64,000 nucleotides of DNA from Runella defluvii (GTDB lineage Bacteria; Bacteroidota; Bacteroidia; Cytophagales; Spirosomataceae). The position numbers and the translations under genes are program-made. The stretch is taken from NCBI RefSeq assembly GCF_014195535.1, contig NZ_JACIBY010000013.1:124001-188000 (forward strand). The letters are read 5' to 3'. Position 1 is the first letter of the stretch. Each line of letters begins with the position of its first letter. Under the pieces are notes generated by a model. It made no database searches. It saw nothing but the letters and a program-made list of their open reading frames with translations, and had not been told where the DNA came from. This document shows positions 8,872-18,800 of this stretch, piece after piece.

Positions 8872-11460
8872 TTAGAAATTAAACCGAAGTTTACCAAAGA
8901 AAGAGCGACCTACGTAGCCCATCTGTACAGATTCGTACATGCCTCCCGTTTCGCTTTCGTTGGGGTTGTGGTTGTTGGTATAAGTGCCAAGTAGGTTAGA
9001 GCAGCCGATGATTAACCGAGTCCCTTTTTTGAGCAAAAAGCCGACGGAGGCATCAGAAATAACACGGGCGTTGTAGATGTTTGAGATGTAATTCCCTTGG
9101 TCGTCTTGGCCGTGGCTTTTGATGTCAATTTTAGAAAACCCAATAAAACGAAGGTTCGCATTAAACTTGGGTTGTTGAAGCGCAAAGGTCAGGTTGAATT
9201 TATATTTTGGCGCAGCATATAAAACGTAAGACTGGTCACGTTCCGAAAAATAGTACTCTTCTTTTCCTGCCAAAGACGCCGTTGTGTTGATTTTTCCCAA
9301 AGAAAGGTGGTTGTAATTCATGGAAAACATCGTTTCGAGCTTCCCTTTTTCGCCAATTTCTGAAAAAGCCGTTCCCACAATGTCCACCCCATAACTTTGT
9401 GTACTCAGGGCGTTGGTAAAAAATAAGGCCGATTTTACGTCCAAAGGTTTGAGGTATTTGGCAAGGTCGGGGTCGTCTTCGCTAAAATCGCCTGTCAACA
9501 AAATACGGTTTTTGACTGATACATAATAACCATCCACGGTTAGGCTAAAGTTGGTATTGGGCTTAAAAACAGCACCTGCACTGGCGTTAATGGCGGTTTC
9601 TTGCTTGAGAGGTTGGACCCCAAGCGCGCGCGTAATGGAGCTATTGTTGGCGGCCAATACTTTTTCAAAAGAGGCTCCATCTACCACGTCGTTGAAAATA
9701 GAGCTAAAATGCGATTGGGCCAACGAAGGCGCGCGGAATCCCGTACTGGCTGATCCTCTGAGGGCGAAGGTTTCATTTACTTTCAGTCGAAACGAAACTT
9801 TGGCATTGAGGGCATTTCCAAAATCGCTATAACGCTCAAAACGAGTCGCAAAAGTGGCCAACAGCGAGCGTGTAAGGTCGGTTTCTAGGTCGGCATAAGC
9901 GCCCAAATTGGTACGGACTGCATTCACTTCGTTGTCGGGCCGATAGCCTGGGAATGTCTGAGCGCCGCCAGGCAAATCAGCGGCGTTGGGGTATTTTTTC
10001 CAAGAAGCTTCTTCACCTGCAAACACGTAATAGTCTTCAACCCGTAATTCGGTGCCCAACGCTACGTGGGTTGTACGCAGGCCATTTCGAAATTTGCGTG
10101 TTAGGTGCGCTCCTGTCACGTTTTGCAATAACCCAAAGCCGCCTGCATCAAACGAACGGGGCGAGTTTGCTCCCAACGAAGCGTTGAGGGTATTGGCAAC
10201 GGTATAGTGCATTTGGTTTTGGCCAAAGGTATTGTTGATGTCAAAGTTCCATGCATTGTTGGTTTTGGTTTTTACGCCCACGGAAAACGTTCCATCCCAA
10301 ATTTGTGACAAAATACGGGGTTCAAAACCATTGGGATAAATCGCTTTGATGTTCCGTTCGTTGTCGGCCTCATACGTCCAAGAATTCGCATCCGTACCAC
10401 GTGATTGAATACCGCCAAAAGCATAGAAAAACAGTTTTTTCTGACGGTTAAAAGGCGCTTCAGTGTTAAAATACACACTATAACTGTTCACTTTGGCATC
10501 GCCAAACTTGGCACGTGGCACTTCGCTATAGGCACTATAAGAGGGGCGGTATAAGCGACCACGGCCCATGTAGTCGGCGGTTACATCAAAAAAGCCGTCG
10601 TTTTTAAGTGCTTTCCCGTAGTGTAAACTGTAGTTTTGAGAAAAGCCATCTCCTTGGTCGGTAATGCTGTGGTTGGTATTGACTTTTAGTCCATTGGTGC
10701 TAGATTTCAGTACAATGTTAATAACGCCCGCAATGGCATCCGAACCGTACTGGGCACTGGCGCCATCGCGTAATATTTCGACGCGGTCAATCGCCGCTAC
10801 TGGAATGGTGTTGAGGTCGGTAGGGGTGTTGCCACGACCTGTGGTTCCAAACAAGTAAATAAGCGAAGCTTGGTGCTTACGTTTACCATTGATAAGTACC
10901 AAAACTTGGTCTTGTCCAAGCCCCCGCAATACCGACGGGTCAACATGGTCGGCACCATCCGAACCCGACTGGCGGTTGGAGTTGAACGAAGGGAGTACAA
11001 AATGGAGTAGTTGACTCAAATCTAACTGCCCAAAGGCATCGGCAAACTGCTCAATCTTGAGGTTGTCGATGGCCACGGGGGTGTCGGTGTACGTACGGGT
11101 ATTGGCGTCGCGCGTGCCGACTTCGGTTTCTTCCTGCGTAAGGTCGCTAGAAACGCGCATGGAGATGTTGAGTTGATAATCGACAACGCCAAAACGAATG
11201 AGGGTGCGGTAGGTGACGTAGCCTGGCATTGTAACTCGGACAAAATACTCACCTCGACTGACGGGGATACTGTACCTTCCGTCGCGCCTTGTCGGGGCTG
11301 AGACATCAAGTCCTTCGACTGTGACTTGGGCTCCGATGAGAGGCTTGCCTGTTTGATTTTCATACACGCGCCCTGTGAGTTGTTGGGCAATGACGGCAGA
11401 ATAGGCAATAATGAGCAAGAGTAAAGTTGTAATAACTTTTCTGGTAGAGAATAGCAGCAT
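8872..11460 (-). CDS. TonB-dependent outer-membrane receptor
   Basis: An 862-residue receptor. An N-terminal signal peptide (hydrophobic VITTLLLLIIAYSAVIAQ) precedes a carboxypeptidase-regulatory-like domain (about 27-105), a plug domain (about 120-255, with VLRGLGQDQVLVLINGKR and VEILRDGASAQYGSDAIAGV) and a 22-strand barrel ending in GKLRFNF with terminal Phe. The barrel start resembles receptors that take up small ligands rather than SusC glycan porins, and there is no SusD partner nearby, so the cargo is unknown. The gene is monocistronic and divergent from the large fusion gene at 11672. Confidence 0.9.
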   Translation of the reverse strand: MLLFSTRKVITTLLLLIIAYSAVIAQQLTGRVYENQTGKPLIGAQVTVEGLDVSAPTRRDGRYSIPVSRGEYFVRVTMPGYVTYRTLIRFGVVDYQLNISMRVSSDLTQEETEVGTRDANTRTYTDTPVAIDNLKIEQFADAFGQLDLSQLLHFVLPSFNSNRQSGSDGADHVDPSVLRGLGQDQVLVLINGKRKHQASLIYLFGTTGRGNTPTDLNTIPVAAIDRVEILRDGASAQYGSDAIAGVINIVLKSSTNGLKVNTNHSITDQGDGFSQNYSLHYGKALKNDGFFDVTADYMGRGRLYRPSYSAYSEVPRAKFGDAKVNSYSVYFNTEAPFNRQKKLFFYAFGGIQSRGTDANSWTYEADNERNIKAIYPNGFEPRILSQIWDGTFSVGVKTKTNNAWNFDINNTFGQNQMHYTVANTLNASLGANSPRSFDAGGFGLLQNVTGAHLTRKFRNGLRTTHVALGTELRVEDYYVFAGEEASWKKYPNAADLPGGAQTFPGYRPDNEVNAVRTNLGAYADLETDLTRSLLATFATRFERYSDFGNALNAKVSFRLKVNETFALRGSASTGFRAPSLAQSHFSSIFNDVVDGASFEKVLAANNSSITRALGVQPLKQETAINASAGAVFKPNTNFSLTVDGYYVSVKNRILLTGDFSEDDPDLAKYLKPLDVKSALFFTNALSTQSYGVDIVGTAFSEIGEKGKLETMFSMNYNHLSLGKINTTASLAGKEEYYFSERDQSYVLYAAPKYKFNLTFALQQPKFNANLRFIGFSKIDIKSHGQDDQGNYISNIYNARVISDASVGFLLKKGTRLIIGCSNLLGTYTNNHNPNESETGGMYESVQMGYVGRSFFGKLRFNF

Positions 11461-11671
11461 GATGGATTAGAGTAGTGTTGAGGTCAATAATTTCTACTTT
11501 GTTAAAGTGGTTTTTTATGAGTTACGTCTTGACTTTGGTATATGCCTCATTTTTGAGCCACCTAAAAAGTAGCGTTATATTAAATCAATTGTTTGAAAAT
11601 AACAATGATTTGTAAAAGGAACATTTTGTATTTGAATGCTTTTAAGAATAAATAGGCTTAATTCAATAGAT

Positions 11672-14600
11672 ATGAAGAGATTATCTGCGTTTTTGGGATT
11701 CATTTTATGTTTATTAGTAGGAATGGCATTCGTTCCAAAGGAAAAACAACAGTTGAAAATTCCGCCAAAAAAGTCGGTATTACATGCTGTTTACGACTCA
11801 AAAAATTCAACCATTTCGGTGGCTCGTTTAGGTATAAAGCAGCCGATTTTGGTACAAAATGTAAAACCCGACCACCGACCTTATCTGCACCCCATCGTGG
11901 CGCCCGATGGTAAGGGGGTTTTGACGGAGTACAGCCCTGGTCATCACAAACACCAAACGGGGATTTACTGGGGATTTACGCGGGTCAACGGCCGCGATTA
12001 TTTCCATCATCCCGAAGGCGATTATTGGCGTAAAGTTTCGGCCAAAGTCATCAAAGCACAGGGCACGGAAGTGAAATGGGAAACGGTGTATGACCTGCTC
12101 GACGAAAAAGGCAACGCCGTACTGACCGAAACCCAGACGTGGGTGATGCGCGAACAGGATGGCCGCTATTTGCTGGATTTGGAATGGGCAGGAGAAGCCC
12201 AAACCGATGTGACCATCGGTAAGTACGACTACGGCGGGCTGTTTGTACGGATGCCGTGGAAGCAGGGCATTAAAGGAGAGGTAATTAATGCGGCTCGCCA
12301 GAAAAACGAGAAGGCTGAGGGGCAGCGTGCGGGCTGGGTTGATGTAGGTATGCAGATTGAAGGTCGTTCCGACTGGGCGCATATCGCCATACTAGATCAC
12401 CCCGAAAACAAAGGCTTTCCGCAGCATTGGCGGGTGGACGGTCAGCTGGGAATTGGCCCTGCCAAGGCACGCCTGAGCGACTGGCAGATTCCGAAAGGGA
12501 AAGTGGAAGTGATTAAACACCAGCTGGTGATTTATACGGGCGAGCTCAACGACGTGAAAATGAACAACACGTGGAGCGACTACAGCGGACAGGAAATGAT
12601 GTATTCGTTGTGGGGCATTGCGCAGCAGGAAGGCCGCGACGCTAAATTTCTGACGCCCGAAGAAGCTATTGCCAACATGACGTTGAAGGAGGGTTTCAAG
12701 GTAAATACGTGGGCGTCGGAACCGATGATGACGCAGCCAATGGCCTTTTGCTGGGACGACCGTGGTCGCTTGTGGGTGGCCGAAAACCGCGATTATGAAT
12801 CGCGCGGAAGTGGTTTTTCCAACGCAGGGAACAGCCGTATCTTGATTCTGGAAGATACCAACCACGACGGCGTGGCTGATACCAAAAAGGTGTTTCTGGA
12901 AGGCATTGCCTTTCCTGCGGCCATGGCGGTGGGTTTCGACGGGCTGTATCTGGGTGCTCCGCCAAACCTGCTTTTTGTACCCGACCGCAACCACGACGAC
13001 GTGGCCGACATGAACGATATTGAGGTGCGCTTAACGGGCTGGGGCATTCGCGACCGTCACGAAACCCTGAACAGCTTGCATTGGGGACCCGATGGCTGGT
13101 TGTACGGTTGTCAGGGATTTGCAACCCCGTCGAAGGTGCGTAAACCGACGGGAAAAGGCAAACTGTATCGCCACAAAGACCCGTTCCCCGAAGACTTATT
13201 GCAAGGGGAAGGCGTGGACATCAACGGCGGGGTGTGGCGTTATCACCCGACTAAAGATAAATTTGAAGTGGTAGCGCACGGGTTCAGCAATCCGTGGGGA
13301 ATAGACTACAACGCCAAAGGGCAGCTGTTTATCAGCGCCTGCGTGATTCCGCACATGTGGCACATCATTTTAGGCGGAATTTACCACCGTCAGGGGGGGC
13401 AGCATTTTAACCCTTACATGTACAGCGACATACGAACCATTGCCGACCACAGCCACCGCTCGGCTCACGGCGGGGCGCGGGTGTATCAGTCGGACGCATT
13501 TCCTGAGGAGCATAAGGGGCGTATTTTTATGGCCAACATCCACGAACACGCCGTTTTATCGGATGTGCTGGTGCCGCGCGGGTCAGGGTTTGTGGCCAAA
13601 CACGGTGACGAACTCCTGATGGCAAACAACGCTCAGTGGGTGGGATTCAGCATGGAAGTCGGGCCTGACGGCGGGCTGTATGTGCTCGACTGGCACGATG
13701 CCGACATTTGCGGTAAGGAAGTGGTGAACGGCGAAACGGGGCGAATTTTTCGCATTATGCCGAAAGAATCACTGGCCAAAAACTGGGACGGCCGCTACGA
13801 TGATTTGTCAAAACTAACGGATAAACAACTTGCCGCCCTGCAAACCAGCCCGAGCGATTGGCATGCGCGCCGTGCACGGGTGATTCTTCAGTCACGCGCC
13901 GTCAAAGGAAGCATCGCTGCCGATGCGGTGACGGAACTCCAGACGATTTTTCAACAAAACGCCAATCCTGATTTTCGTCTTCGGGGGATGTGGGCGTTGT
14001 ACGTGACCAACCGGTTGTCAGCCAACGATTTACAGGCATCGCTGGCGGATAAGGATGAATACGTTCGGGCGTGGGCGATTCAGTTGTTGTGCGAAGACAA
14101 AGCCCCCAGCTCGGCGGCATTGGCCGCATTTGCAAAAATGGCCAAAGACGATCCTTCACCCGTCGTTCGGTTGTATCTGGCATCGGCCATGCAGCGGGTA
14201 GATACTGAAACGGCGTGGAAAATAGCGGAGCAATTGTCCCGTCACGGCGAAGACAACGAAGACCACAATTTGCCTAAAATGATTTGGTTCGGACTGGAAC
14301 CACTGGTAAAAACCAACCCGCAAAGGGTGCTGGAGTTGGCCGCTCAGGCGCAAATTCCGCTGGTTTCAAAATACGTAGCCCGTCGGTTGATTGATGCCAA
14401 TGCGCCAGAAAGCGTAGTGGGAGCTTTGGCAAAGTCTGGAACTTTGCCAAAGCTCAATGTTGTCAGTATGCTGGAAGGGATGCGGGACGGGCTGGAAGGC
14501 CGTTTTGACCTCAAAGCGCCTGCCAACTGGTCGGGGTTGTACGCTAAACTCAAACAAAGCGGGGGTGAAACCGCCCAATTGGCGTTACAGATTGCTCAGC

Positions 14601-15514
14601 GTTTTGGCGATACCGAGGCCACGCAGAAGTCGATGGTGACGCTCAAAAACAAAAATGCGCCGTTGGTGCAGCGTCAGCAGGCGTTGCAGGCCATTGCCGT
14701 CCGTAAGCGCGAGGAACTGGTGGCCGAAATTCCCGCCTTGCTCAACGAACCAAAACTGCGTTTGGACGTGATTCGTGCCATTGCCGATTATGACAAAGAA
14801 CCGCTGGCGAAGTTGTTGATTTCGAATTACAAAGACTTTACGGCGACCGAAAAACAACAGGCCATTCAGACCCTTTCGTCGCGGCCAAAATACGGCTGGC
14901 AGTTAACGCAAGCTCTTAAAAATCAGGTCATCCCCAAGCGGGACGTGCCGCCGTATGCCGCACGACAGTTGCTGCGGGTAGTCGGTAGCGGGTTCATCGA
15001 AGTGTGGGGGCCGATTGAGCAGGAGCCATCGCTGGAAAAATCGTACGCCAAGTACCAGCGCATGATTACCGAAAAAGCCGTTGCGACGGCCAATCCCGTG
15101 AAGGGTGAGGCGGTGTTTCAGCGGACGTGCGGAAGCTGCCACAAAATGTACGGAAAAGGCGGCAACATTGGCCCCGATTTGACAGGCTCCAACCGCGCCA
15201 GCCTCGACTACTTATTGTTCAACGTGCTGAACCCCAGCGGCGAAATTCAGGACGATTACAAACTCGTCGTCGTCACTACCCGCGACGGGCGCACGTACTC
15301 AGGCAACGTCATTGCCGAAAACGAGCGTCAGTTGACGATGCGCGTTGTTGGGCAAGATGCTGTGGTTGTCAACAAATCCGCCATTCAGTCGCGGGAAGTA
15401 ATGCCGACATCGTTGATGCCCGTCGGTTTGTTCGACAACCTGTCGGAACAGGAAGTGCTGGATTTGGTCAAGTACCTGCGGTCGGTGAAAGGTGAGAAGC
15501 AAGCAAAGAAGTAA
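11672..15514 (+). CDS. DUF6807 / PVC-type dehydrogenase / HEAT / cytochrome c fusion protein
   Basis: 1280 residues from the ATG at 11672, chosen because MKRLSAFLGFILCLLVGMAF is a good signal peptide; a second ATG lies 12 codons upstream. Order: DUF6807 (PmoA-like) at about 35-310; a beta-propeller membrane-bound-dehydrogenase domain at about 325-700 (WAENRDYE-type start, DTNHDGVADT, LHWGPDGWLYG, HRSAHGGARVY, DWHDADICG); HEAT repeats at about 720-1120; and a cytochrome c domain with C1153-G-S-C1156-H1157 and a candidate methionine ligand near MPTSLMPVG. Such proteins are thought to act in periplasmic sugar oxidation. The gene looks more GC-rich than its neighbours. Confidence 0.8.
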   Translation: MKRLSAFLGFILCLLVGMAFVPKEKQQLKIPPKKSVLHAVYDSKNSTISVARLGIKQPILVQNVKPDHRPYLHPIVAPDGKGVLTEYSPGHHKHQTGIYWGFTRVNGRDYFHHPEGDYWRKVSAKVIKAQGTEVKWETVYDLLDEKGNAVLTETQTWVMREQDGRYLLDLEWAGEAQTDVTIGKYDYGGLFVRMPWKQGIKGEVINAARQKNEKAEGQRAGWVDVGMQIEGRSDWAHIAILDHPENKGFPQHWRVDGQLGIGPAKARLSDWQIPKGKVEVIKHQLVIYTGELNDVKMNNTWSDYSGQEMMYSLWGIAQQEGRDAKFLTPEEAIANMTLKEGFKVNTWASEPMMTQPMAFCWDDRGRLWVAENRDYESRGSGFSNAGNSRILILEDTNHDGVADTKKVFLEGIAFPAAMAVGFDGLYLGAPPNLLFVPDRNHDDVADMNDIEVRLTGWGIRDRHETLNSLHWGPDGWLYGCQGFATPSKVRKPTGKGKLYRHKDPFPEDLLQGEGVDINGGVWRYHPTKDKFEVVAHGFSNPWGIDYNAKGQLFISACVIPHMWHIILGGIYHRQGGQHFNPYMYSDIRTIADHSHRSAHGGARVYQSDAFPEEHKGRIFMANIHEHAVLSDVLVPRGSGFVAKHGDELLMANNAQWVGFSMEVGPDGGLYVLDWHDADICGKEVVNGETGRIFRIMPKESLAKNWDGRYDDLSKLTDKQLAALQTSPSDWHARRARVILQSRAVKGSIAADAVTELQTIFQQNANPDFRLRGMWALYVTNRLSANDLQASLADKDEYVRAWAIQLLCEDKAPSSAALAAFAKMAKDDPSPVVRLYLASAMQRVDTETAWKIAEQLSRHGEDNEDHNLPKMIWFGLEPLVKTNPQRVLELAAQAQIPLVSKYVARRLIDANAPESVVGALAKSGTLPKLNVVSMLEGMRDGLEGRFDLKAPANWSGLYAKLKQSGGETAQLALQIAQRFGDTEATQKSMVTLKNKNAPLVQRQQALQAIAVRKREELVAEIPALLNEPKLRLDVIRAIADYDKEPLAKLLISNYKDFTATEKQQAIQTLSSRPKYGWQLTQALKNQVIPKRDVPPYAARQLLRVVGSGFIEVWGPIEQEPSLEKSYAKYQRMITEKAVATANPVKGEAVFQRTCGSCHKMYGKGGNIGPDLTGSNRASLDYLLFNVLNPSGEIQDDYKLVVVTTRDGRTYSGNVIAENERQLTMRVVGQDAVVVNKSAIQSREVMPTSLMPVGLFDNLSEQEVLDLVKYLRSVKGEKQAKK

Positions 15515-15523
15515 AAAGATTCG

Positions 15524-15553
15524 CGCTGCCGAAAGTTTGAGCTTTCGGCAGCG
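15524..15553. other. Hairpin after the large fusion gene
   Basis: Arms 15524-15535 and 15542-15553 (CGCTGCCGAAAG and complement) form a perfect 12-bp stem with a 6-nt loop, starting 10 bp after the stop codon. There is no T-run, so it may be a weak terminator or an mRNA 3' stabiliser. Confidence 0.6.
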
Positions 15554-15685
15554 GGGAAAGTAATTAAGTACTTACTGACATTTTTGAATTTAAATTGTAC
15601 TTCAGTTGCTTCCCTTCGGTTGTATGGAGACCCAATAAAAATTAACTTTCTCACAACCTTTGTTCAATAAGTCATCCATTACCCT

Positions 15686-18082
15686 ATGCGAAACCACTAT
15701 CTTCTAGCTTGTTTATTGATACTGAGCCACTGTTTTGGTATAGTGGCACAAACCAAAACCCAAACCGTGCGTGGACGAGTGATTGACCGTGTCAATCGGC
15801 AACCGATGGTGGGTGTATCGGTGATGGTAGTGGGGACAACGCAGGGAGCCCAAACCAATACCTTGGGTGAGTTTGTGCTGCCAAATGTGCGCATTGGTCG
15901 TACGTCGGTGAAGTGTTCGATGGTTGGTTATGAGGATTTTACAACGGAAGAGTTTATCCTGAACTCAGTTCGAGAGGTGGTATTGAACATCGAATTGAAA
16001 GAAAATCTATACAATTTACAAGAAGTAAAAGTTGTGTCGGCGCAAAACCTCAGTCGGCCTGTCAACGACCTCGCGTATGTCAGTGCGCGTTCGTTTACGG
16101 TGGAAGAAACCGAGCGCATCCCTGCGTCGGTCAACGACCCTGGGCGGATGGCGTTGGCGTATCCAGGCGTAAAAGCAGGGCGTGACGAAAACGAGAATAA
16201 AATCATTGTGCGAGGCAATTCTCCTTTTGGTATTCTGTGGCGTTTGGAAGGTATCGATATTCCCAATCCCAATCACTTTGCCCAGCCTGGTTCGGGGGGC
16301 GGTGGGATTTCGGTGTTTAGTGCCCAACTTCTCGGGCGATCCGATTTCTTTACGGGAGGAATGCCCGCCGAATACGGGAATGCCTTGTCGGGGGCTTTTG
16401 ATATTCGTTTTCGGGAAGGAAACCTACAAAAACGAGAATATCGCGCCAAAATCGGGGTACTGGGACTCGATTTCTCGATCGAAGGAGCCATTAAAAAAGG
16501 ACGTTCGTCGTACCTTATTAACTACCGTTATTCGACGTTGGGACTGCTGAGCCAAATGGGTTTTTATTTAGTGGGCGAACGCGTCACCAACCTTTTTCAA
16601 GACCTGTCGTTCAATTTGGCTTTTCATAGCAAAGATGGCAAACGTACTACGACCGTTTTCGGGTTAGGAGGTCTCAGTGAAGAACATTATATGCCCGTAG
16701 AGCCCGCCGATAAACGGATAGTGGGCAAAGCCGATAACTGGGAAGACCGCGTACGACCTGCCAACATGGGGGCGTTGGGCGTGACGCATACGGCCAATCT
16801 CAGCGAAAAATCGTCGATAAAATACGTAGTAGCGGTGATTGGAAGTGGCATTAAACGCAACTCGGATACGCTCAATTTGCAAGATGTACGGTTTCGGTAC
16901 GATACCCAACAGTACGATGAGTTTCGACTGGCCGCCACTGCCGCTTACAATTATAAATTTGATGCCAAAACACGCCTAAAAGCAGGGCTTATTGCCAATT
17001 ATATTCAGTTTTCGTTCTTTAAAGAAACCGCCCCGCGCGCTTCCGTGACCGATATTAATGTCATCAACGCGGGTCGTCAGCAGTCGGTCAATGGCAAAGG
17101 AACGACCCAAACGGTGCAAGCGTACGCGCAAATTGTCCGTAACCTTACCGACCGATTAGTAATGAATGCGGGCTTACATTCGATGTACTTGGCGTTAAAC
17201 AATACAACTTCTTTGGAGCCACGCTTATCGTTTCAATACCGTTCGCCCAAGGCGCATACGGTGAGCTTGGCATACGGGCTTCACAGCCAATTGTTGCCGA
17301 TGAGTACATATTTTTACCTCAAAAAAGACACCATTGCGGGAAAAATTGTGGAATCTTATCCCAACCAAAACGCTGCTTTCCCACGGTCACATCATTTGAT
17401 TTTGAGCTATAATTACATCACACCAAGCTTGTGGAAGTTTTCGACCGAAGTGTACCTACAACTGTTGCGCAAAGTCCTTGTAGAACCCAATGCGGGTTCG
17501 GCGTATTGGATGCTTAACGGCGCAGATGGCTTTCCTGAGTTTACAACGGTGGCGAAAGGCAAAGGAAAAAACTACGGAATAGATATGTCGGTCGAGCGCT
17601 TTTTCTCGAAAAAATACTACTTGCTTATCACAGGTTCGTTGTTTAACTCGACCTACCAAACCGCCGATGGAAAAACCTATAATTCGGCTTTCAATGACCG
17701 ATTTAGCACAGCGCTGACGTTCGGACGAGAGTTTACGTTTAAAAATGGTTCGGTATTCCAACTAGGCGCTCGTTCGATGTACAATGGCGGGTACCGATAT
17801 ACCCCGATTGATGTGGTGGCATCGGCCAAAGCCAAGCGTTTTGTCCCGCTCGCAGGGGCTGATTATGCTGCCCAAGCGCCTGCTTATTTCCGCGTTGACG
17901 GGCGGGTTTCGTACCGTTCCAACCGCAAAAAGTACGCAACGGTGCTTTCACTCGATGTCCAGAATGCGACCAATTACATCAATTATACCAGCACCAGCTA
18001 CAACGTCGCGACCAATACCCTCGAAGCACGCCGCGCAGGAAACGGTTTTGTGCCAGTGTTGAGTTATCAAATTGATTTTTAG
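15686..18082 (+). CDS. TonB-dependent receptor with carboxypeptidase-regulatory-like domain
   Basis: A 798-residue outer-membrane receptor with signal peptide (MRNHYLLACLLILSHCFGIVAQ), a CarboxypepD_reg-like domain at about 27-110 (VRGRVIDRVNRQPMVGVSV), a plug at about 130-240 (SVNDPGRMALAYPGVK, IVRGNSPFGILWRLEGIDI, EYGNALSGAFDIRF) and a barrel ending VLSYQIDF with the terminal Phe. The plug lacks the usual VEIL-type stretch and resembles the FecA/BtuB-like subgroup of Bacteroidota receptors with unknown ligands. A Crp/Fnr regulator gene follows 55 bp downstream on the same strand, which hints at shared control. Confidence 0.88.
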   Translation: MRNHYLLACLLILSHCFGIVAQTKTQTVRGRVIDRVNRQPMVGVSVMVVGTTQGAQTNTLGEFVLPNVRIGRTSVKCSMVGYEDFTTEEFILNSVREVVLNIELKENLYNLQEVKVVSAQNLSRPVNDLAYVSARSFTVEETERIPASVNDPGRMALAYPGVKAGRDENENKIIVRGNSPFGILWRLEGIDIPNPNHFAQPGSGGGGISVFSAQLLGRSDFFTGGMPAEYGNALSGAFDIRFREGNLQKREYRAKIGVLGLDFSIEGAIKKGRSSYLINYRYSTLGLLSQMGFYLVGERVTNLFQDLSFNLAFHSKDGKRTTTVFGLGGLSEEHYMPVEPADKRIVGKADNWEDRVRPANMGALGVTHTANLSEKSSIKYVVAVIGSGIKRNSDTLNLQDVRFRYDTQQYDEFRLAATAAYNYKFDAKTRLKAGLIANYIQFSFFKETAPRASVTDINVINAGRQQSVNGKGTTQTVQAYAQIVRNLTDRLVMNAGLHSMYLALNNTTSLEPRLSFQYRSPKAHTVSLAYGLHSQLLPMSTYFYLKKDTIAGKIVESYPNQNAAFPRSHHLILSYNYITPSLWKFSTEVYLQLLRKVLVEPNAGSAYWMLNGADGFPEFTTVAKGKGKNYGIDMSVERFFSKKYYLLITGSLFNSTYQTADGKTYNSAFNDRFSTALTFGREFTFKNGSVFQLGARSMYNGGYRYTPIDVVASAKAKRFVPLAGADYAAQAPAYFRVDGRVSYRSNRKKYATVLSLDVQNATNYINYTSTSYNVATNTLEARRAGNGFVPVLSYQIDF

Positions 18083-18137
18083 GCGCTTGTGCGCCGTTAA
18101 CTGTTATTCGTTAACCGTTATCTGTGGAGGGTTTTCT

Positions 18138-18722
18138 ATGCAGTCGGAACTTGATTTTATTACGTATTTAGAAGCATTTATTCCGCTGTCGGTGGAGGCG
18201 AAAACGGCTTTGTCGGACGTTCTGAAAGTGAGGCAATACGCTAAACGTGAGCATATTGTACCGTTGAATGGCGTCAATGATGTGATTTCGTTTGTGGTAA
18301 AGGGATGCGTTCGAGAATATTATCTCAATGAACAAACCGAAGAAGTAGTGGTGTGGTTTGGACTCGAAAAAGACATTGCGGTGTCGTTGCCAAGTTTCAT
18401 TTCCCAACAACCGAGTCACACGGCGATTCAGGCCATTGAACCTACCAAAGTGATTCAAGTCAGTCGCGCGGATTTGTATCAACTGTACGACCAATTTCAC
18501 GAGATTGAACGTTTGGGACGCATCATTGCGGAACATTATTTGATGAACAGCGATGCGTACATCAAAGAGCTACAAACACAAAATGCTGCCGAACGCTATC
18601 AGCATCTGATGGAACAAAAACCCCAAATTTTGCAGCGCGTGCCGCTGTCGATGGTGGCCTCGTTTTTAGGAATCAGCGGTGAAACCCTCAGCCGAATCCG
18701 CGCCAAACGAGTAAGTCGATGA
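18138..18722 (+). CDS. Crp/Fnr family transcriptional regulator
   Basis: 194 residues from the ATG at 18138, which is preceded by TGGAGGG as a ribosome-binding site; the frame is open further upstream but would overlap the receptor gene. A cyclic-nucleotide-binding-like beta-roll (about 25-125, REHIVPLNGVNDVISFVVKG) is followed by a long helix and a C-terminal helix-turn-helix (about 170-192, LSMVASFLGISGETLSRIRA). No FNR-type cysteine cluster is present, so it is unlikely to be an iron-sulfur oxygen sensor. A perfect palindrome and a promoter lie just after its stop codon, before the beta-helix gene, so local regulation is likely. Confidence 0.9.
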   Translation: MQSELDFITYLEAFIPLSVEAKTALSDVLKVRQYAKREHIVPLNGVNDVISFVVKGCVREYYLNEQTEEVVVWFGLEKDIAVSLPSFISQQPSHTAIQAIEPTKVIQVSRADLYQLYDQFHEIERLGRIIAEHYLMNSDAYIKELQTQNAAERYQHLMEQKPQILQRVPLSMVASFLGISGETLSRIRAKRVSR

Positions 18723-18726
18723 TTTT

Positions 18727-18740
18727 TTGACAAATGTCAA
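18727..18740. promoter_or_regulatory. Candidate Crp/Fnr-type operator
   Basis: TTGACAAATGTCAA is a perfect palindrome (TTGACA-AA-TGTCAA) resembling FNR/CRP family boxes (TTGAT-N4-ATCAA type). It starts 5 bp after the stop codon of a Crp/Fnr gene. Its centre lies about 44 bp before the start site predicted from the -7 box at 18764-18771, a distance typical of class II activation. Confidence 0.5.
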
Positions 18741-18763
18741 GAAACAGTCTGCCAATAAGACGG

Positions 18764-18771
18764 TACTTTTG
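18764..18771 (+). promoter_or_regulatory. Candidate -7 box for the beta-helix/cytochrome operon
   Basis: TACTTTTG matches TAnnTTTG exactly, 29 bp before the ATG at 18801. No clear -33 TTG is present at the normal distance, which fits a promoter that relies on an activator bound at 18727-18740. Confidence 0.5.
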
Positions 18772-18800
18772 TCCAATAACCATAAACCTCTCACCTGTAC

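Noticed and set aside
8872-11460. SusC-type glycan import locus
   Set aside because: The receptor lacks a SusD partner and SusC-specific signature, and no glycoside hydrolase cluster is adjacent.
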